A stretch of DNA of 64,000 nt from Dolichospermum sp. DET69. Lineage in GTDB: Bacteria > Cyanobacteriota > Cyanobacteriia > Cyanobacteriales > Nostocaceae. Under the pieces are notes generated by a model. The model had not been told where the DNA came from. It saw only the letters and a program-made list of their open reading frames with translations, and did no database searches. Position numbers and translations under genes: made by a program. Below are positions 1 through 7,785 of this stretch, one piece after another; within the stretch, counting starts at the first letter, position 1; each line of letters opens with the position of its first letter. Where the stretch lies: contig CP070233.1 in assembly GCA_017355425.1 (NCBI GenBank), positions 164,501-228,500 of the forward strand. Reading direction: 5' to 3'.

Positions 1-195
1 AGAAAAGAACATGAATTTCATCAAATAGCATTAACAGGAGGAGTGTTTCAGAATCAAATCTTATTACAACAAGTAAAAATGCGACTAGAAAAATTAGAAA
101 TTAATGTATTAACTCATAGTATAACACCTGCAAATGATGGAGGATTATCACTAGGACAAGCCATAATTGCAGCCGCTAAATACTTAAAGAAATAA
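1..195 (+). CDS. hypF: HypF, carbamoyltransferase, C-terminal end only
   Basis: The open frame runs in from the left edge (64 codons plus TAA). The motif LTGGVFQNQILL followed by PANDGGLSLGQA is the conserved C-terminus of the Kae1/YrdC-type HypF, which makes the thiocarbamate on HypE that becomes the CN ligand of the NiFe site. It lies 54 bp before hypC on the same strand, as in the usual cyanobacterial hypFCDEAB order. The N-terminal acylphosphatase, zinc-finger and YrdC domains are outside the window. Confidence 0.93.
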   Translation, partial: RKEHEFHQIALTGGVFQNQILLQQVKMRLEKLEINVLTHSITPANDGGLSLGQAIIAAAKYLKK

Positions 196-249
196 CATAA
201 AACCTCTGTGTTCTCTATGGTTCGTAAATCTTAAAAAAGGAAAATCCAA

Positions 250-510
250 ATGTGTTTAGGAATACCCGGACAAATAACAGAAATAACCAATCATGAACAC
301 AAACTAGCAATAGTCAATATTGGAGGAGTCACAAGACAAATAAACATAGCTTGTATAGTAGACGAACAACACCCCCCAGAAAAATGTATAGGAGATTGGG
401 TATTAGTTCACGTTGGTTTTGCAATGAATAGAATCAACGAACAAGAAGCAGCAGAAACATTACAATTACTGCAAGAAATAGCAGCAGCCCAAACAGTCAT
501 TAGTAGTTAA
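250..510 (+). CDS. hypC: HypC, hydrogenase maturation chaperone
   Basis: 86 aa starting MCLGIPGQI. The conserved Cys2, exposed after Met removal, is the residue through which HypC binds the Fe(CN)2CO precursor and HypD. An AAAGGAAAA purine-rich ribosome site precedes the ATG. The length is normal for the family. It sits between hypF and hypD and is presumably cotranscribed. Cytoplasmic; serves HupL maturation. Confidence 0.96.
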   Translation: MCLGIPGQITEITNHEHKLAIVNIGGVTRQINIACIVDEQHPPEKCIGDWVLVHVGFAMNRINEQEAAETLQLLQEIAAAQTVISS

Positions 511-513
511 ATT

Positions 514-555
514 CTCTTCTTCCTTCTTCCTTCTTCCTTCTTCCTTCTTCCTTCG
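514..555 (+). repeat. STRR heptamer array (CTTCTTC repeats)
   Basis: About six head-to-tail copies of the 7-mer CTTCTTC lie in the hypC-hypD gap. Short tandemly repeated repetitive sequences of 7 bp are typical of heterocystous cyanobacteria. No coding role is visible. Confidence 0.9.
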
Positions 556-591
556 TGTCCTTCGTCCCTTCGTGGTTTATTAAAAATTAAT

Positions 592-1743
592 ATGAAATAT
601 GTAGACGAATTTCGCAACCCAGAAAAAGCCCAAGCTCTCCAAAAAGAAATTCAAAAACTCAGCCAACAAATAGACAAACATATAAAAATAATGGAAGTAT
701 GTGGAGGACACACTCATGCTATTTTCAAATACGGAATTGAAGAACTATTACCCGATAATATCGAATTAATTCATGGGCCTGGTTGTCCAGTTTGTGTCAT
801 GCCTAAAGGGAGAATAGACGATGCGATCGCCCTTTGTCAAAACCCCAACATCATCTTCACCACATTTGGCGACGCAATGCGCGTACCCGGTGCAAAAACC
901 AGCTTATTGCAAGCCAAAGCCCAAGGTGCAGATATTCGCATGGTTTATTCACCCTTAGACAGCCTCAAAATAGCCAAAGAGAACCCCAATAAAGAAATAG
1001 TCTTCTTCGGTTTAGGCTTTGAAACTACTGCCCCCAGTACCGCATTTACCATCCTCCAAGCAGCCGCAGAAAATATAACTAACTTTAGTATGTTTTCTAA
1101 TCATGTATTAGTAATTCCCGCCCTCCAAGCATTATTAGAAAACCCAGATTTACAACTTGATGGTTTCGTTGGGCCTGGTCATGTAAGTATGGTCATAGGT
1201 ACAGAACCTTATGAATTTATTTCCCAAGAATATCATAAACCAATAGTTATTTCTGGATTTGAACCATTAGATATATTCCAATCAATTTGGATGTTATTAA
1301 AACAAATAGTAGAAAATCGTTGTCAAGTTGAAAATCAATATAATCGCTTAGTCGAACCAGCCGGAAATAAAAACGCATTAACAGCTATAAATCAAGTTTT
1401 TACAGTGCGAGAAAAATTTGCCTGGAGAGGTTTAGGAGAAATACCCAATTCCGGTTTTAAAATCCGCGAAGAATATGCCCAATTTGATGCTGAAGTTAAA
1501 TTTACAATTCCGAATTTACAAGTAGCAGATCATAAAGCTTGTCAATGTGGAGAAATTCTCAAAGGAGTTTTAAAACCTTGGCAATGTAAAGTATTTGGAA
1601 CAGCTTGTACCCCAGAAACACCCATTGGAACCTGTATGGTTTCCTCTGAAGGTGCTTGTGCAGCATATTACAAATATGGGCGACTTTCAACTATGGCTAA
1701 ACGAGATAAATCAGGTGTATCAACCGCACCTTTGTCAGTCTAA
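592..1743 (+). CDS. hypD: HypD, Fe-S scaffold for the Fe(CN)2CO unit
   Basis: 383 aa, full length. Early motif CGGHTHAIFKYGIEELLP, then GPGCPVCVMP, and a C-terminal cysteine-rich part (CQCGEILKG, GTACTPETPIGTCMVSSEGAC) that holds the 4Fe-4S cluster of the family. HypD works with HypC as the scaffold where CO and CN are placed on iron before transfer to the large subunit. Same strand and spacing as the rest of the hyp operon. Confidence 0.97.
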   Translation: MKYVDEFRNPEKAQALQKEIQKLSQQIDKHIKIMEVCGGHTHAIFKYGIEELLPDNIELIHGPGCPVCVMPKGRIDDAIALCQNPNIIFTTFGDAMRVPGAKTSLLQAKAQGADIRMVYSPLDSLKIAKENPNKEIVFFGLGFETTAPSTAFTILQAAAENITNFSMFSNHVLVIPALQALLENPDLQLDGFVGPGHVSMVIGTEPYEFISQEYHKPIVISGFEPLDIFQSIWMLLKQIVENRCQVENQYNRLVEPAGNKNALTAINQVFTVREKFAWRGLGEIPNSGFKIREEYAQFDAEVKFTIPNLQVADHKACQCGEILKGVLKPWQCKVFGTACTPETPIGTCMVSSEGACAAYYKYGRLSTMAKRDKSGVSTAPLSV

Positions 1744-1835
1744 ATTGCACAATTTGAGGAAAATTATAGGGCTTATGTAACTGTCCAAATTGCCTGTCAA
1801 AAATACAAAATTTATAGTTATAAAACAATTTAAAA

Positions 1836-2930
1836 ATGACAATTATTCCCAATCAAAATCCACTGTTTCAAAAAATTGAGCAAGTCCGTCGTCGGCAGGG
1901 AAAAGTCCGCGATACCCATATTAATCTCGCCCATGGCAGCGGTGGTAAAGCCATGCGTGACTTGATAGATGATGTATTTGTCAAAACCTTTGATAATCCC
2001 ATTCTTTCCCAATTAGAAGACCAAGCCACATTTGATTTAGCCAATCTTTCCCAATATGGAAACAGATTAGCATTTACCACAGATTCTTATGTAGTAGACC
2101 CCTTATTTTTCCCAGGTTCAGACATAGGAGAACTAGCAATTAATGGCACAATTAATGATTTAGCAGTGAGTGGTGCAAAACCTTTATATCTCACCTGTAG
2201 CATGATTTTAGAAGAAGGTTTACCAGTAGAAACATTACGTCGTGTAGTTTCTAGTATGCAGAAAGCCGCACAAAAAGCTGGAGTGCAAATAGTTACAGGA
2301 GACACAAAAGTTGTTAATCGTGGTTGTGCTGATAAACTGTTTATTAACACTGCGGGAATTGGTATGATTGCTCCAGGAATTGATATTTCTCCCCGCAATA
2401 TTCAACCAGGAGACGTAGTAATTATTAATGGTGAAATTGGAAATCATGGTACAGCGATATTAATTGCTAGAGGAGAATTAGCACTAGAAACAGATATAGA
2501 AAGTGACTGTCAACCATTACATGAATTAGTAGCTGAAATTATCAAAGTTTGTCCAGAAATTCATGCCATGCGAGACGCAACTAGAGGAGGTTTAGCCACA
2601 GTATTAAATGAATTTGCCCTGACAGCAAACGTAGGCATACGCATTAATGAAAATGCAATTCCTATTCGAGAAGAAGTAAATGGAGTCTGTGAAATATTAG
2701 GTTTAGAACCTTTGTATTTAGCTAACGAAGGAAAATTAGTCATAGTTGCACCACCTGAAAAAGCTGATTTAATTTTATCAACAATGCAAAGTCACCCCAC
2801 AGGAAAACAAGCATCTATCATAGGTGAAATTATCCCCACACCACCAGGAATAGTTCTCTTAAAAACAGCCTTTGGTGCAGAAAGAATAATTGATATGCTA
2901 GTAGGAGATCAACTTCCACGAATTTGTTAA
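1836..2930 (+). CDS. hypE: HypE, carbamoyl dehydratase
   Basis: 364 aa. The N-terminal LAHGSGGKAMRDLI is the PurM-like ATP-binding signature, and the protein ends in LPRIC, whose terminal cysteine carries the thiocarbamate/thiocyanate that supplies CN. The ATG at 1836 puts this motif about 30 residues in, as in relatives. 92 bp after hypD, same strand. Partner of HypF. Confidence 0.97.
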   Translation: MTIIPNQNPLFQKIEQVRRRQGKVRDTHINLAHGSGGKAMRDLIDDVFVKTFDNPILSQLEDQATFDLANLSQYGNRLAFTTDSYVVDPLFFPGSDIGELAINGTINDLAVSGAKPLYLTCSMILEEGLPVETLRRVVSSMQKAAQKAGVQIVTGDTKVVNRGCADKLFINTAGIGMIAPGIDISPRNIQPGDVVIINGEIGNHGTAILIARGELALETDIESDCQPLHELVAEIIKVCPEIHAMRDATRGGLATVLNEFALTANVGIRINENAIPIREEVNGVCEILGLEPLYLANEGKLVIVAPPEKADLILSTMQSHPTGKQASIIGEIIPTPPGIVLLKTAFGAERIIDMLVGDQLPRIC

Positions 2931-2995
2931 TTTTATGAATCAGTGATATAATACTAGACAATAATTATTTGCAATCAGAAAATAACTAAGTAATT

Positions 2996-3408
2996 ATGGA
3001 AACAATCAAAAAGAGAAAATATATTTATTGGCAAGATGAGGATATGTTTATCGGTTACTTAGAAGAATATCCTGATTATTGGACACAAGGAAATTCTTTA
3101 GAAGAACTCCAAAACAATTTATTAGATTTGTATCACGAATTTAGCAGTGATAATATTCCGGCTATTAGAGGATGAATGAACAAGTTTTTAATGTATAAAC
3201 AAACCCCTCTCCAAACCTCTCCCCGAAGCGGGGAGAGGCTTTGAAACCCCCCTTCCCTTGTAGGGAAGGGGGGCAGGGGGGTTAGGTTTTTGGAGATTAT
3301 CGGTTTCATCTAATACTTTATGGCTAACGCCACGCTATGCCTTCGGCACACTTCGTGAACGCTATCAAACCACCTCTTAGAAAAGTAGCGGAGTTAGAAT
3401 TATTGTGA
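2996..3408 (+). pseudogene. hicB: HicB-type antitoxin, interrupted by a miniature element
   Basis: The 5' piece 2996-3175 encodes 59 aa (YWQDEDMFIGYLEEYPDYW, then LEELQNNLLDLY), the partly folded RNase H-like HicB fold. After codon AUU the reading enters a 209-bp miniature element (3168-3376), which supplies an AGA GGA TGA stop. Beyond the element the original frame resumes at 3379-3408 as RKVAELELL-stop, the usual HicB tail. The shortened protein lacks only about nine residues and might still fold. Its partner hicA follows and is also broken. Confidence 0.85.
3165..3379. mobile_element. MITE family A, copy in hicB
   Basis: A non-coding insertion with ends GAGGATG...CCTC, flanked by TTA on both sides (3165-3167 and 3377-3379). 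Removing it plus one TTA restores the hicB frame exactly. The interior has G/C-rich inverted repeats (CCCCGAAGCGGGG, CCCCTTCCC/GGGAAGGGG) and a GCTAACGCCACGC...CTTCGGCACAC palindrome. Other copies start at 9864, 12138, 14389, 26696 and 56514. Confidence 0.85.
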
Positions 3409-3661
3409 AAAGGAGAGACTTAAAGACTTCCAATTTAAAAAATATCCCAAAATTTCTTGTAGTGCGGGCATCTTGCCCGCTAATAATACAAGGACGGGCA
3501 AAATACCATTGGATAGCGAAGCGCTGCTGCAAGCAGTTCATTTTTTTTGTGGAGTTCTCTTAATTAAACAACTAGAAGAAATAGGTTGTATTTTTATCAG
3601 ACATAGAGAAATTAATGAAAACTTAGCTAAACATATTCTGAAAATGCTAGAAAACTCTTAA
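3405..3661 (+). pseudogene. hicA: HicA-type mRNA interferase, disrupted and internally deleted
   Basis: Start GTG at 3405 overlaps the hicB stop (TTGTGA). The first six codons read MKRRDL. A 137-bp element (3423-3559) then interrupts, and the frame resumes as IKQLEEIGCIFIR directly joined to HREINENLAKHILKMLENS. Family members normally carry about 20 more residues, including the HGGKH catalytic part, between IR and HREI. The toxin is therefore dead by two independent lesions. Confidence 0.8.
3420..3562. mobile_element. MITE family B, copy in hicA
   Basis: The element 3423-3559 is flanked by TTA duplications (3420-3422, 3560-3562) and splits hicA after codon 6. It contains GCGGGCATCTTGCCCGC and GGACGGGC stretches shared with copies at 38981-39100 and 57703-57826. 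The ends are degenerate inverted repeats (AAGACTTCC/GGAGTTCTC). No coding capacity. Confidence 0.75.
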
Positions 3662-3674
3662 TTGCTCTTTTTTT

Positions 3675-4016
3675 ATGCACGAACTAGGAATAACCCAAAA
3701 TATCATCGCCATAGTTAGCGAAAATGCCCAAAATAAAAAAGTCCAACGAGTATTATTAGAAGTTGGCAAATTATCAGCTATTATGCCAGATGCCATTAAG
3801 TTTTGCTTTGATATTTGCGCCCAAGGTACAATAGTTGAGGGGGCAATATTAGAAATTTTAGAAATACCCGGAATGGCTATGTGTCGTGAGTGTGGCAATA
3901 CATTTCCTATAGATAAACCTTTTGGTATTTGTAAATGTGGTAGTGTGCAATTAGATATCATAGCTGGTGAAGAATTAAAAATCAAAGAAATTGAAGTGGA
4001 GGATTTATGTGTGTAA
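3675..4016 (+). CDS. hypA: HypA, nickel-insertion metallochaperone
   Basis: 113 aa starting MHELGITQNI; His2 is the nickel ligand. The zinc-binding part shows CRECGN and CKCGS in the C-terminal half. Delivers Ni to the HupL precursor together with HypB. Its stop lies 10 bp inside hypB (overlap 4007-4016), so the two are translationally coupled. Confidence 0.96.
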   Translation: MHELGITQNIIAIVSENAQNKKVQRVLLEVGKLSAIMPDAIKFCFDICAQGTIVEGAILEILEIPGMAMCRECGNTFPIDKPFGICKCGSVQLDIIAGEELKIKEIEVEDLCV

Positions 4017-4810
4017 CTTGCGGTTGTTCTGACCATAATCAAACGACAATTACAAATATGGAAAATGAATATCATCATACTCATACTTTAGCAAATGGGA
4101 CTGTAATTACCCATTCTCATCACCATGAAGAAGCACCCCAAATTCATGCTAAAATTCATAATACAACGATATCTTTAGAACAAGAAATTTTAGGTAAAAA
4201 CAACTTATTAGCTGCCCAAAATCGCGGTTGGTTTAAAGGTCGAAATATTCTGGCTTTGAATTTAATGAGTTCTCCAGGTTCGGGAAAAACCACCTTATTA
4301 ACTCGGACCATTAATGATTTAAAAGATAAGTTAACTATTAGCGTTATTGAAGGTGATCAAGAAACTACTAATGATGCAGAAAAGATTAAAAAGACAGGTT
4401 GTAAAGTTGTGCAAATCAACACGGGTACAGGCTGTCATTTGGACGCATCAATGATAGAAAGGGGTTTGCAGGAACTTAACCCACCATTAAATTCTGTGGT
4501 GATGATTGAAAATGTTGGAAATTTAGTTTGTCCGGCTTTATTTGACTTGGGAGAAGCCGCTAAGGTGGTAATTTTATCGGTGACAGAAGGGGAAGATAAA
4601 CCGATTAAATACCCCTATATGTTTCGTAGTAGTGAAGTAATGATTTTAACGAAAATTGATTTATTACCTTATCTCAATTTTGATGTTCAACGTTGTCTTG
4701 AATATGCAAAACAGGTAAATCCAAATATCCGAATTTTCCAAGTTTCTGCTACTACTGGGGAAGGTTTGGAAGGTTTATATAGTTGGTTGAGTCAAGAGAA
4801 AGTTATATGA
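4007..4810 (+). CDS. hypB: HypB, GTPase for nickel insertion
   Basis: 267 aa. N-terminal CVTCGC metal motif, a histidine-rich stretch (YHHTHTLANG, THSHHHEE) likely for Ni storage, then the G1 loop SSPGSGKTTLL near residue 90 and the later motifs EGDQETTND and LTKIDLLP. Last gene of the hyp run. A weak inverted repeat just after the stop (ACATCT...AGATGT) may end transcription. Confidence 0.96.
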   Translation: MCVTCGCSDHNQTTITNMENEYHHTHTLANGTVITHSHHHEEAPQIHAKIHNTTISLEQEILGKNNLLAAQNRGWFKGRNILALNLMSSPGSGKTTLLTRTINDLKDKLTISVIEGDQETTNDAEKIKKTGCKVVQINTGTGCHLDASMIERGLQELNPPLNSVVMIENVGNLVCPALFDLGEAAKVVILSVTEGEDKPIKYPYMFRSSEVMILTKIDLLPYLNFDVQRCLEYAKQVNPNIRIFQVSATTGEGLEGLYSWLSQEKVI

Positions 4811-4928
4811 AACATCTCTACAATAGTTATAGATGTCTATAAAAGCGCTGAATGGTTAAAAATTATTTTTTGAACAATCAGCAATCAGCAGTATAATAAT
4901 AAAAGATATTAAGGAGTTTACATAGTCA

Positions 4929-5159
4929 ATGCCAACTATCAAACAAAGATTTACTGCCATTATTGAAAAAGAAGATAATGGGTATATTTCTCTTTGTCCA
5001 GAATTAGATATTGCTAGTCAAGGAGACAGTATTGAGGAAGCGAAAGATAATTTAAAAGAAGCAATTGAATTATTTTTAGAGTTTGCTTCACCTTCAGAAA
5101 TAGAAAATCGCCTTAAAAGCGAAATTTTTATTACCAATTTGGAGGTTTCTGTTGGGTAA
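4929..5159 (+). CDS. hicB: HicB-family antitoxin
   Basis: 76 aa. The sequence RFTAIIEKEDNGYISLCPEL, then GDSIEEAKDNLKEAIELFLE, is the compact HicB fold. It overlaps the hicA-like gene by 8 bp, the normal antitoxin-first arrangement. A GGAG ribosome site precedes the ATG. It should neutralise the downstream toxin and repress the operon, as known for the family. Confidence 0.85.
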   Translation: MPTIKQRFTAIIEKEDNGYISLCPELDIASQGDSIEEAKDNLKEAIELFLEFASPSEIENRLKSEIFITNLEVSVG

Positions 5160-5370
5160 ATTACGGATATTATCAGGTAAAGAAATCTGTAAAATTTTAG
5201 AAACAGATGGCTTTATAGAAGTTAGACAAAAAGGAAGTCATATTGTTATGCAAAAACAAATAGGAGATTCTACTCTGACTGCTATTGTACCTAATCATAC
5301 ATCTGTTAAAGTTGGTACATTAATGTCAATTATTCGCCAATCTCAATCAGCTCGTTCTTTATTTGAATAA
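5152..5370 (+). CDS. hicA: HicA-family toxin (mRNA interferase)
   Basis: 72 aa from a TTG start that overlaps the antitoxin. The motif RQKGSHIVMQ holds the catalytic histidine of the dsRBD-like HicA fold, and VPNHTSVKVGTLMSIIRQ is the conserved C-terminus. It looks intact, unlike the hicA at 3405. Confidence 0.85.
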   Translation: MGKLRILSGKEICKILETDGFIEVRQKGSHIVMQKQIGDSTLTAIVPNHTSVKVGTLMSIIRQSQSARSLFE

Positions 5371-5458
5371 AAAATCAAGGAAGTCTTAAAAATAATAAAT
5401 ATTTGATACACATTTAGCTCAACTCAAAAAACAATCAGAATAAAAGTGAGAATAAACA

Positions 5459-5761
5459 ATGGGGAAAACTTTAAAGGAAAAACTAGAACACTTATCACCA
5501 GAAAGACAGCAAAAGATTGCAGAAGAATCTAAATTTTTAATTGGTGAAGAAATGAAACGACAAGAATTGAGATTAGCACTTAAACTCACTTAGAAGCAAA
5601 TGTCACAACTTCTCCAAACTGAGCAAATAAATCTTTTTCAAATGGAAAATTGTACTGATTTAATGCTTTCACTTTTACGAAAGTATATTGCTGATATAGG
5701 TTTATCTTCTTGTTTTTGTAATAGTTGTTCAACAACAGCACTTAATTTTTTAGGCACATAA
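5459..5761 (+). pseudogene. XRE-family antitoxin with a premature stop
   Basis: Starts MGKTLKEKLEHLSPERQQKI, followed by GEEMKRQELRLALKLT, the N-terminal arm of a common XRE/HigA-like antitoxin. A TAG at 5591-5593 stands where relatives have Gln. The frame stays open afterwards (KQMSQLLQTEQINLFQME, then DLMLSLLRKYIADIGL), which matches the helix-turn-helix. One nonsense change (CAG to TAG) thus truncates it. No toxin gene is recognisable next to it. Confidence 0.75.
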
Positions 5762-5941
5762 TATTGTCCATCCCTTTGACCAAATTATACCATTTGCCTT
5801 GTAACTGATGGCGACAAAAGCCTTTGAACCTGCCTCACTACATATATTAAGATCCGCATTTGCTGGAGTTGTGAATCCGAAAGATGAGATACAACCAAGT
5901 ATTCCCGCGCTTACAACCGAAACCAAATTTCTGAGTTTCAC
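5750..5941 (-). pseudogene. Exported DUF1036-type protein, C-terminally truncated
   Basis: 63 aa with a signal peptide (LVSVVSAGILGCISSF, cleavage near ANA-DL), then NICSEAGSKAFVAISYK and SKGWTI, the start of a DUF1036-like secreted domain of usually more than 100 residues. It stops abruptly where the XRE remnant begins, so a deletion or rearrangement has joined the two. Annotation rests on motif recall. Confidence 0.5.
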
Positions 5942-6022
5942 TTTTATCTCCTATTTCTGATGAAATTTTCCAATTTCAAGCTCACATTTATCTCTACGAA
6001 ATTACACCACTCACCTAATCTT

Positions 6023-6172
6023 GAAAAGCGGAAAAAAGCGGATCGTAAAAAAAATTAAAAAACAGACGGAAAAAAGCTGAAAAATACGGATAAAGTCTGC
6101 TAAAATTACCTATGTCGCCTTACATTTATCAATATGCAGATTCAAGAACTGCTACAATATAAATATTATTAG
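6023..6172 (+). promoter_or_regulatory. Iteron-like control region, copy 1, with an 8-codon HTH gene stub
   Basis: Decamers GCGGAAAAAA (6028), GCGGATCGTA (6038), ACGGAAAAAA (6066), GCTGAAAAAT (6076) and ACGGATAAAG (6086) precede an extended -10 TGCTAAAAT (TAAAAT 6101-6106). The ATG at 6134 begins like the HTH gene at 7211 (MQIQELLQ) but diverges after eight codons and stops at 6170-6172. This is a duplicated promoter with a truncated gene. Confidence 0.75.
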
Positions 6173-6335
6173 GGAAACTGTCAGAATCAGGATATCCAGG
6201 ATTTAAGGATTAACAAGATTAAAACTGGGATTTTATTACCAATTATCCATTACCAGTCTCAACTAGATAAGTAGCAACCTGGGTTAGTGTAATTCATATT
6301 TGTTAGGATATAAAAAACTATTCACAAAAGTAATC

Positions 6336-6575
6336 ATGATAATTTCAGATGAAGTCCTCAAGGTAAGTGGTTTATCAGAAAAGCAACTTTTACTAGAAAT
6401 TGTAATTTTGCTATTTCAACAAGAAAAAATCAGCTTAGGTAAAGCTAGTGAAATAATAAGCATGAATCAAATTAAGCTGCAAAAATTACTTGCTGAACGT
6501 GGGATATGTGTTCACTATGATGTAGCTGAATTACAGGAAGATATTCTGCATCTCCGCGCAAAAGGTTGGTTATGA
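6336..6575 (+). CDS. UPF0175-family antitoxin
   Basis: 79 aa from ATG 6336 (MIISDEVLKVSGLSEKQLLL), chosen over an upstream in-frame start because the family begins here. The central LGKASEIISMNQIKLQKLLAERGI is the UPF0175 ribbon/HTH region. Its stop overlaps the toxin start (ATGA). Partner of the DUF3368 protein downstream. Confidence 0.85.
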   Translation: MIISDEVLKVSGLSEKQLLLEIVILLFQQEKISLGKASEIISMNQIKLQKLLAERGICVHYDVAELQEDILHLRAKGWL

Positions 6576-7063
6576 TAGTAGTTAGTGATACATCACCCCT
6601 GAGCAATCTAGCTATTGTTGGTTACTTGTCACTTTTACAACAGATTTACAACAGAGTTATTATTCCTCAAGGAGTTGCAGAAGAACTCATAAATGCTAGT
6701 GATGAAGAAAATCTCATTGCAGAAGTGCTTTCTTTAGATTGGATTGAAGTTATACCAGCAAAAAATCTGGAACTTATTTCTATATTACGGAATAATCACA
6801 ATTTGGATCGGGGTGAAGCTGAGGCGATCGCTCTTGTTATAGAATTAGATGCAGATGAATTATTAATTGATGAACGTCTTGGCAGAAGAGAAGCTACTCG
6901 CTTAGGATTGCCTATTACGGGCATCCTTGGTATTCTATTAGTTGCCAAGCAAAGAAAGCTTATTCCTACAGTCCAACCAGTAATAGATGCTTTAATTATT
7001 CAAGCAGGTTTTCGTGTGAGTAGTCAACTCTATGCACAGGTTTTAAAAGCAGCAAATGAGTAA
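6572..7063 (+). CDS. DUF3368 PIN-like toxin
   Basis: 163 aa from ATG 6572. VVSDTSPLSNLA supplies the first acidic residue of the PIN-type site, DRGEAEAIALVIE and LLIDERLGRREA the others; LPITGILGILLVAKQ is typical of DUF3368. A probable ribonuclease toxin paired with UPF0175 through the ATGA overlap. The TA pair is bracketed by two directly repeated control regions (6023 and 7100). Confidence 0.83.
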   Translation: MIVVSDTSPLSNLAIVGYLSLLQQIYNRVIIPQGVAEELINASDEENLIAEVLSLDWIEVIPAKNLELISILRNNHNLDRGEAEAIALVIELDADELLIDERLGRREATRLGLPITGILGILLVAKQRKLIPTVQPVIDALIIQAGFRVSSQLYAQVLKAANE

Positions 7064-7099
7064 TATTTAGACCAAGTTATGATACCAATTTATGCAAGC

Positions 7100-7210
7100 G
7101 AAAAGCGGAAAAAAGCGGATCGTAAAAAAAATTTAAAAACAGACGGAAAAAAGCTGAAAAATACGGATAAAGTCTGCTAAAATGACTGATGTCGCGTTAC
7201 ATTTATCAAT
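7100..7210 (+). promoter_or_regulatory. Iteron-like control region, copy 2
   Basis: Five decamers of the form RCKGAAAAAA: 7105, 7115, then 7143, 7153 and 7163 in tight 10-bp phase. CAGAC and GTCTG bracket the triple set as an inverted pair. An extended -10 TGCTAAAAT (TAAAAT 7178-7183) follows at once, so a protein bound to the repeats would cover the -35 region. Near-identical to 6023-6130 and to the inverted copy at 35165-35250. Confidence 0.75.
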
Positions 7211-7705
7211 ATGCAGGTTCAGCAACTACTACAACTTGTGGATGACGCTCTTTATCTCAACACAGGACAGCATCTCAACGACTTACAACGTGGCGTTATT
7301 GAAGGAACACTAAAATATCAAAAATATGCTGATATTGCTGAAACTTGTGGTTGTAGTGCCGGTCACGCGAAGGATGTAGGTTACGAACTCTTGCAAATTT
7401 TATCTGATATTTTTGATGAACCAGTTGATAAAGGTAATCTGAAATCTGTTCTTGAACGACAGGGAAATATAAATATTTTTTTAGGTGATAAAAGTATTAA
7501 TCAAAATATAATTGGTTGTATGAATATTGGTTCTAAACAACCAAAAACTAAATCAGATAAAAATAATCCTCGTAATTCTAAATTACAGCAACATAAAAAT
7601 ACTATAGAGAAAATCGAAAAATTAAGGCAGTTAGGTTTAAGTGATCAAGAAATTGTAGAAATATTAGAATTACCTTTAGAAGTCGTTCAAGAGGTAGAAG
7701 TCTAA
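7211..7705 (+). CDS. Small two-headed HTH protein (effector-associated HTH type)
   Basis: 164 aa. N-terminal half: LNDLQRGVIEGTLKYQKYAD, then IAETCGCSAGHAKDVGYELL, a winged/sigma-4-like HTH that in cyanobacteria often heads large NACHT, NB-ARC or vWA-associated conflict proteins. Here it stands alone. Middle: low-complexity Asn/Lys linker. C-terminus: LRQLGLSDQEIVEILELPLE, a second HTH-like helix pair as seen at the end of Rpn-type nucleases. Its own promoter carries five 10-bp repeats, so autoregulation is likely. Paralogue at 34623-35138. Confidence 0.65.
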   Translation: MQVQQLLQLVDDALYLNTGQHLNDLQRGVIEGTLKYQKYADIAETCGCSAGHAKDVGYELLQILSDIFDEPVDKGNLKSVLERQGNINIFLGDKSINQNIIGCMNIGSKQPKTKSDKNNPRNSKLQQHKNTIEKIEKLRQLGLSDQEIVEILELPLEVVQEVEV

Positions 7706-7747
7706 ACTTGGGATATTAAATCTACTAACTATCTAAGATAAGAAAAT

Positions 7748-7774
7748 GGTGCGTTACGCTATCAATAACGCACC
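7748..7774. terminator. Hairpin between convergent genes
   Basis: GGTGCGTTA ... TAACGCACC, a perfect 9-bp stem with a 9-nt loop, between the HTH gene and the convergent methyltransferase. The same stem recurs at 21713-21741, so it is also a dispersed repeat. Confidence 0.5.
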
Positions 7775-7785
7775 CTAGGAATAGA

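Noticed and set aside
3473-3661. A single 62-aa gene from ATG-like start 3473
   Set aside because: Its first third is MITE sequence and the rest is the displaced hicA frame; treated as hicA pseudogene.
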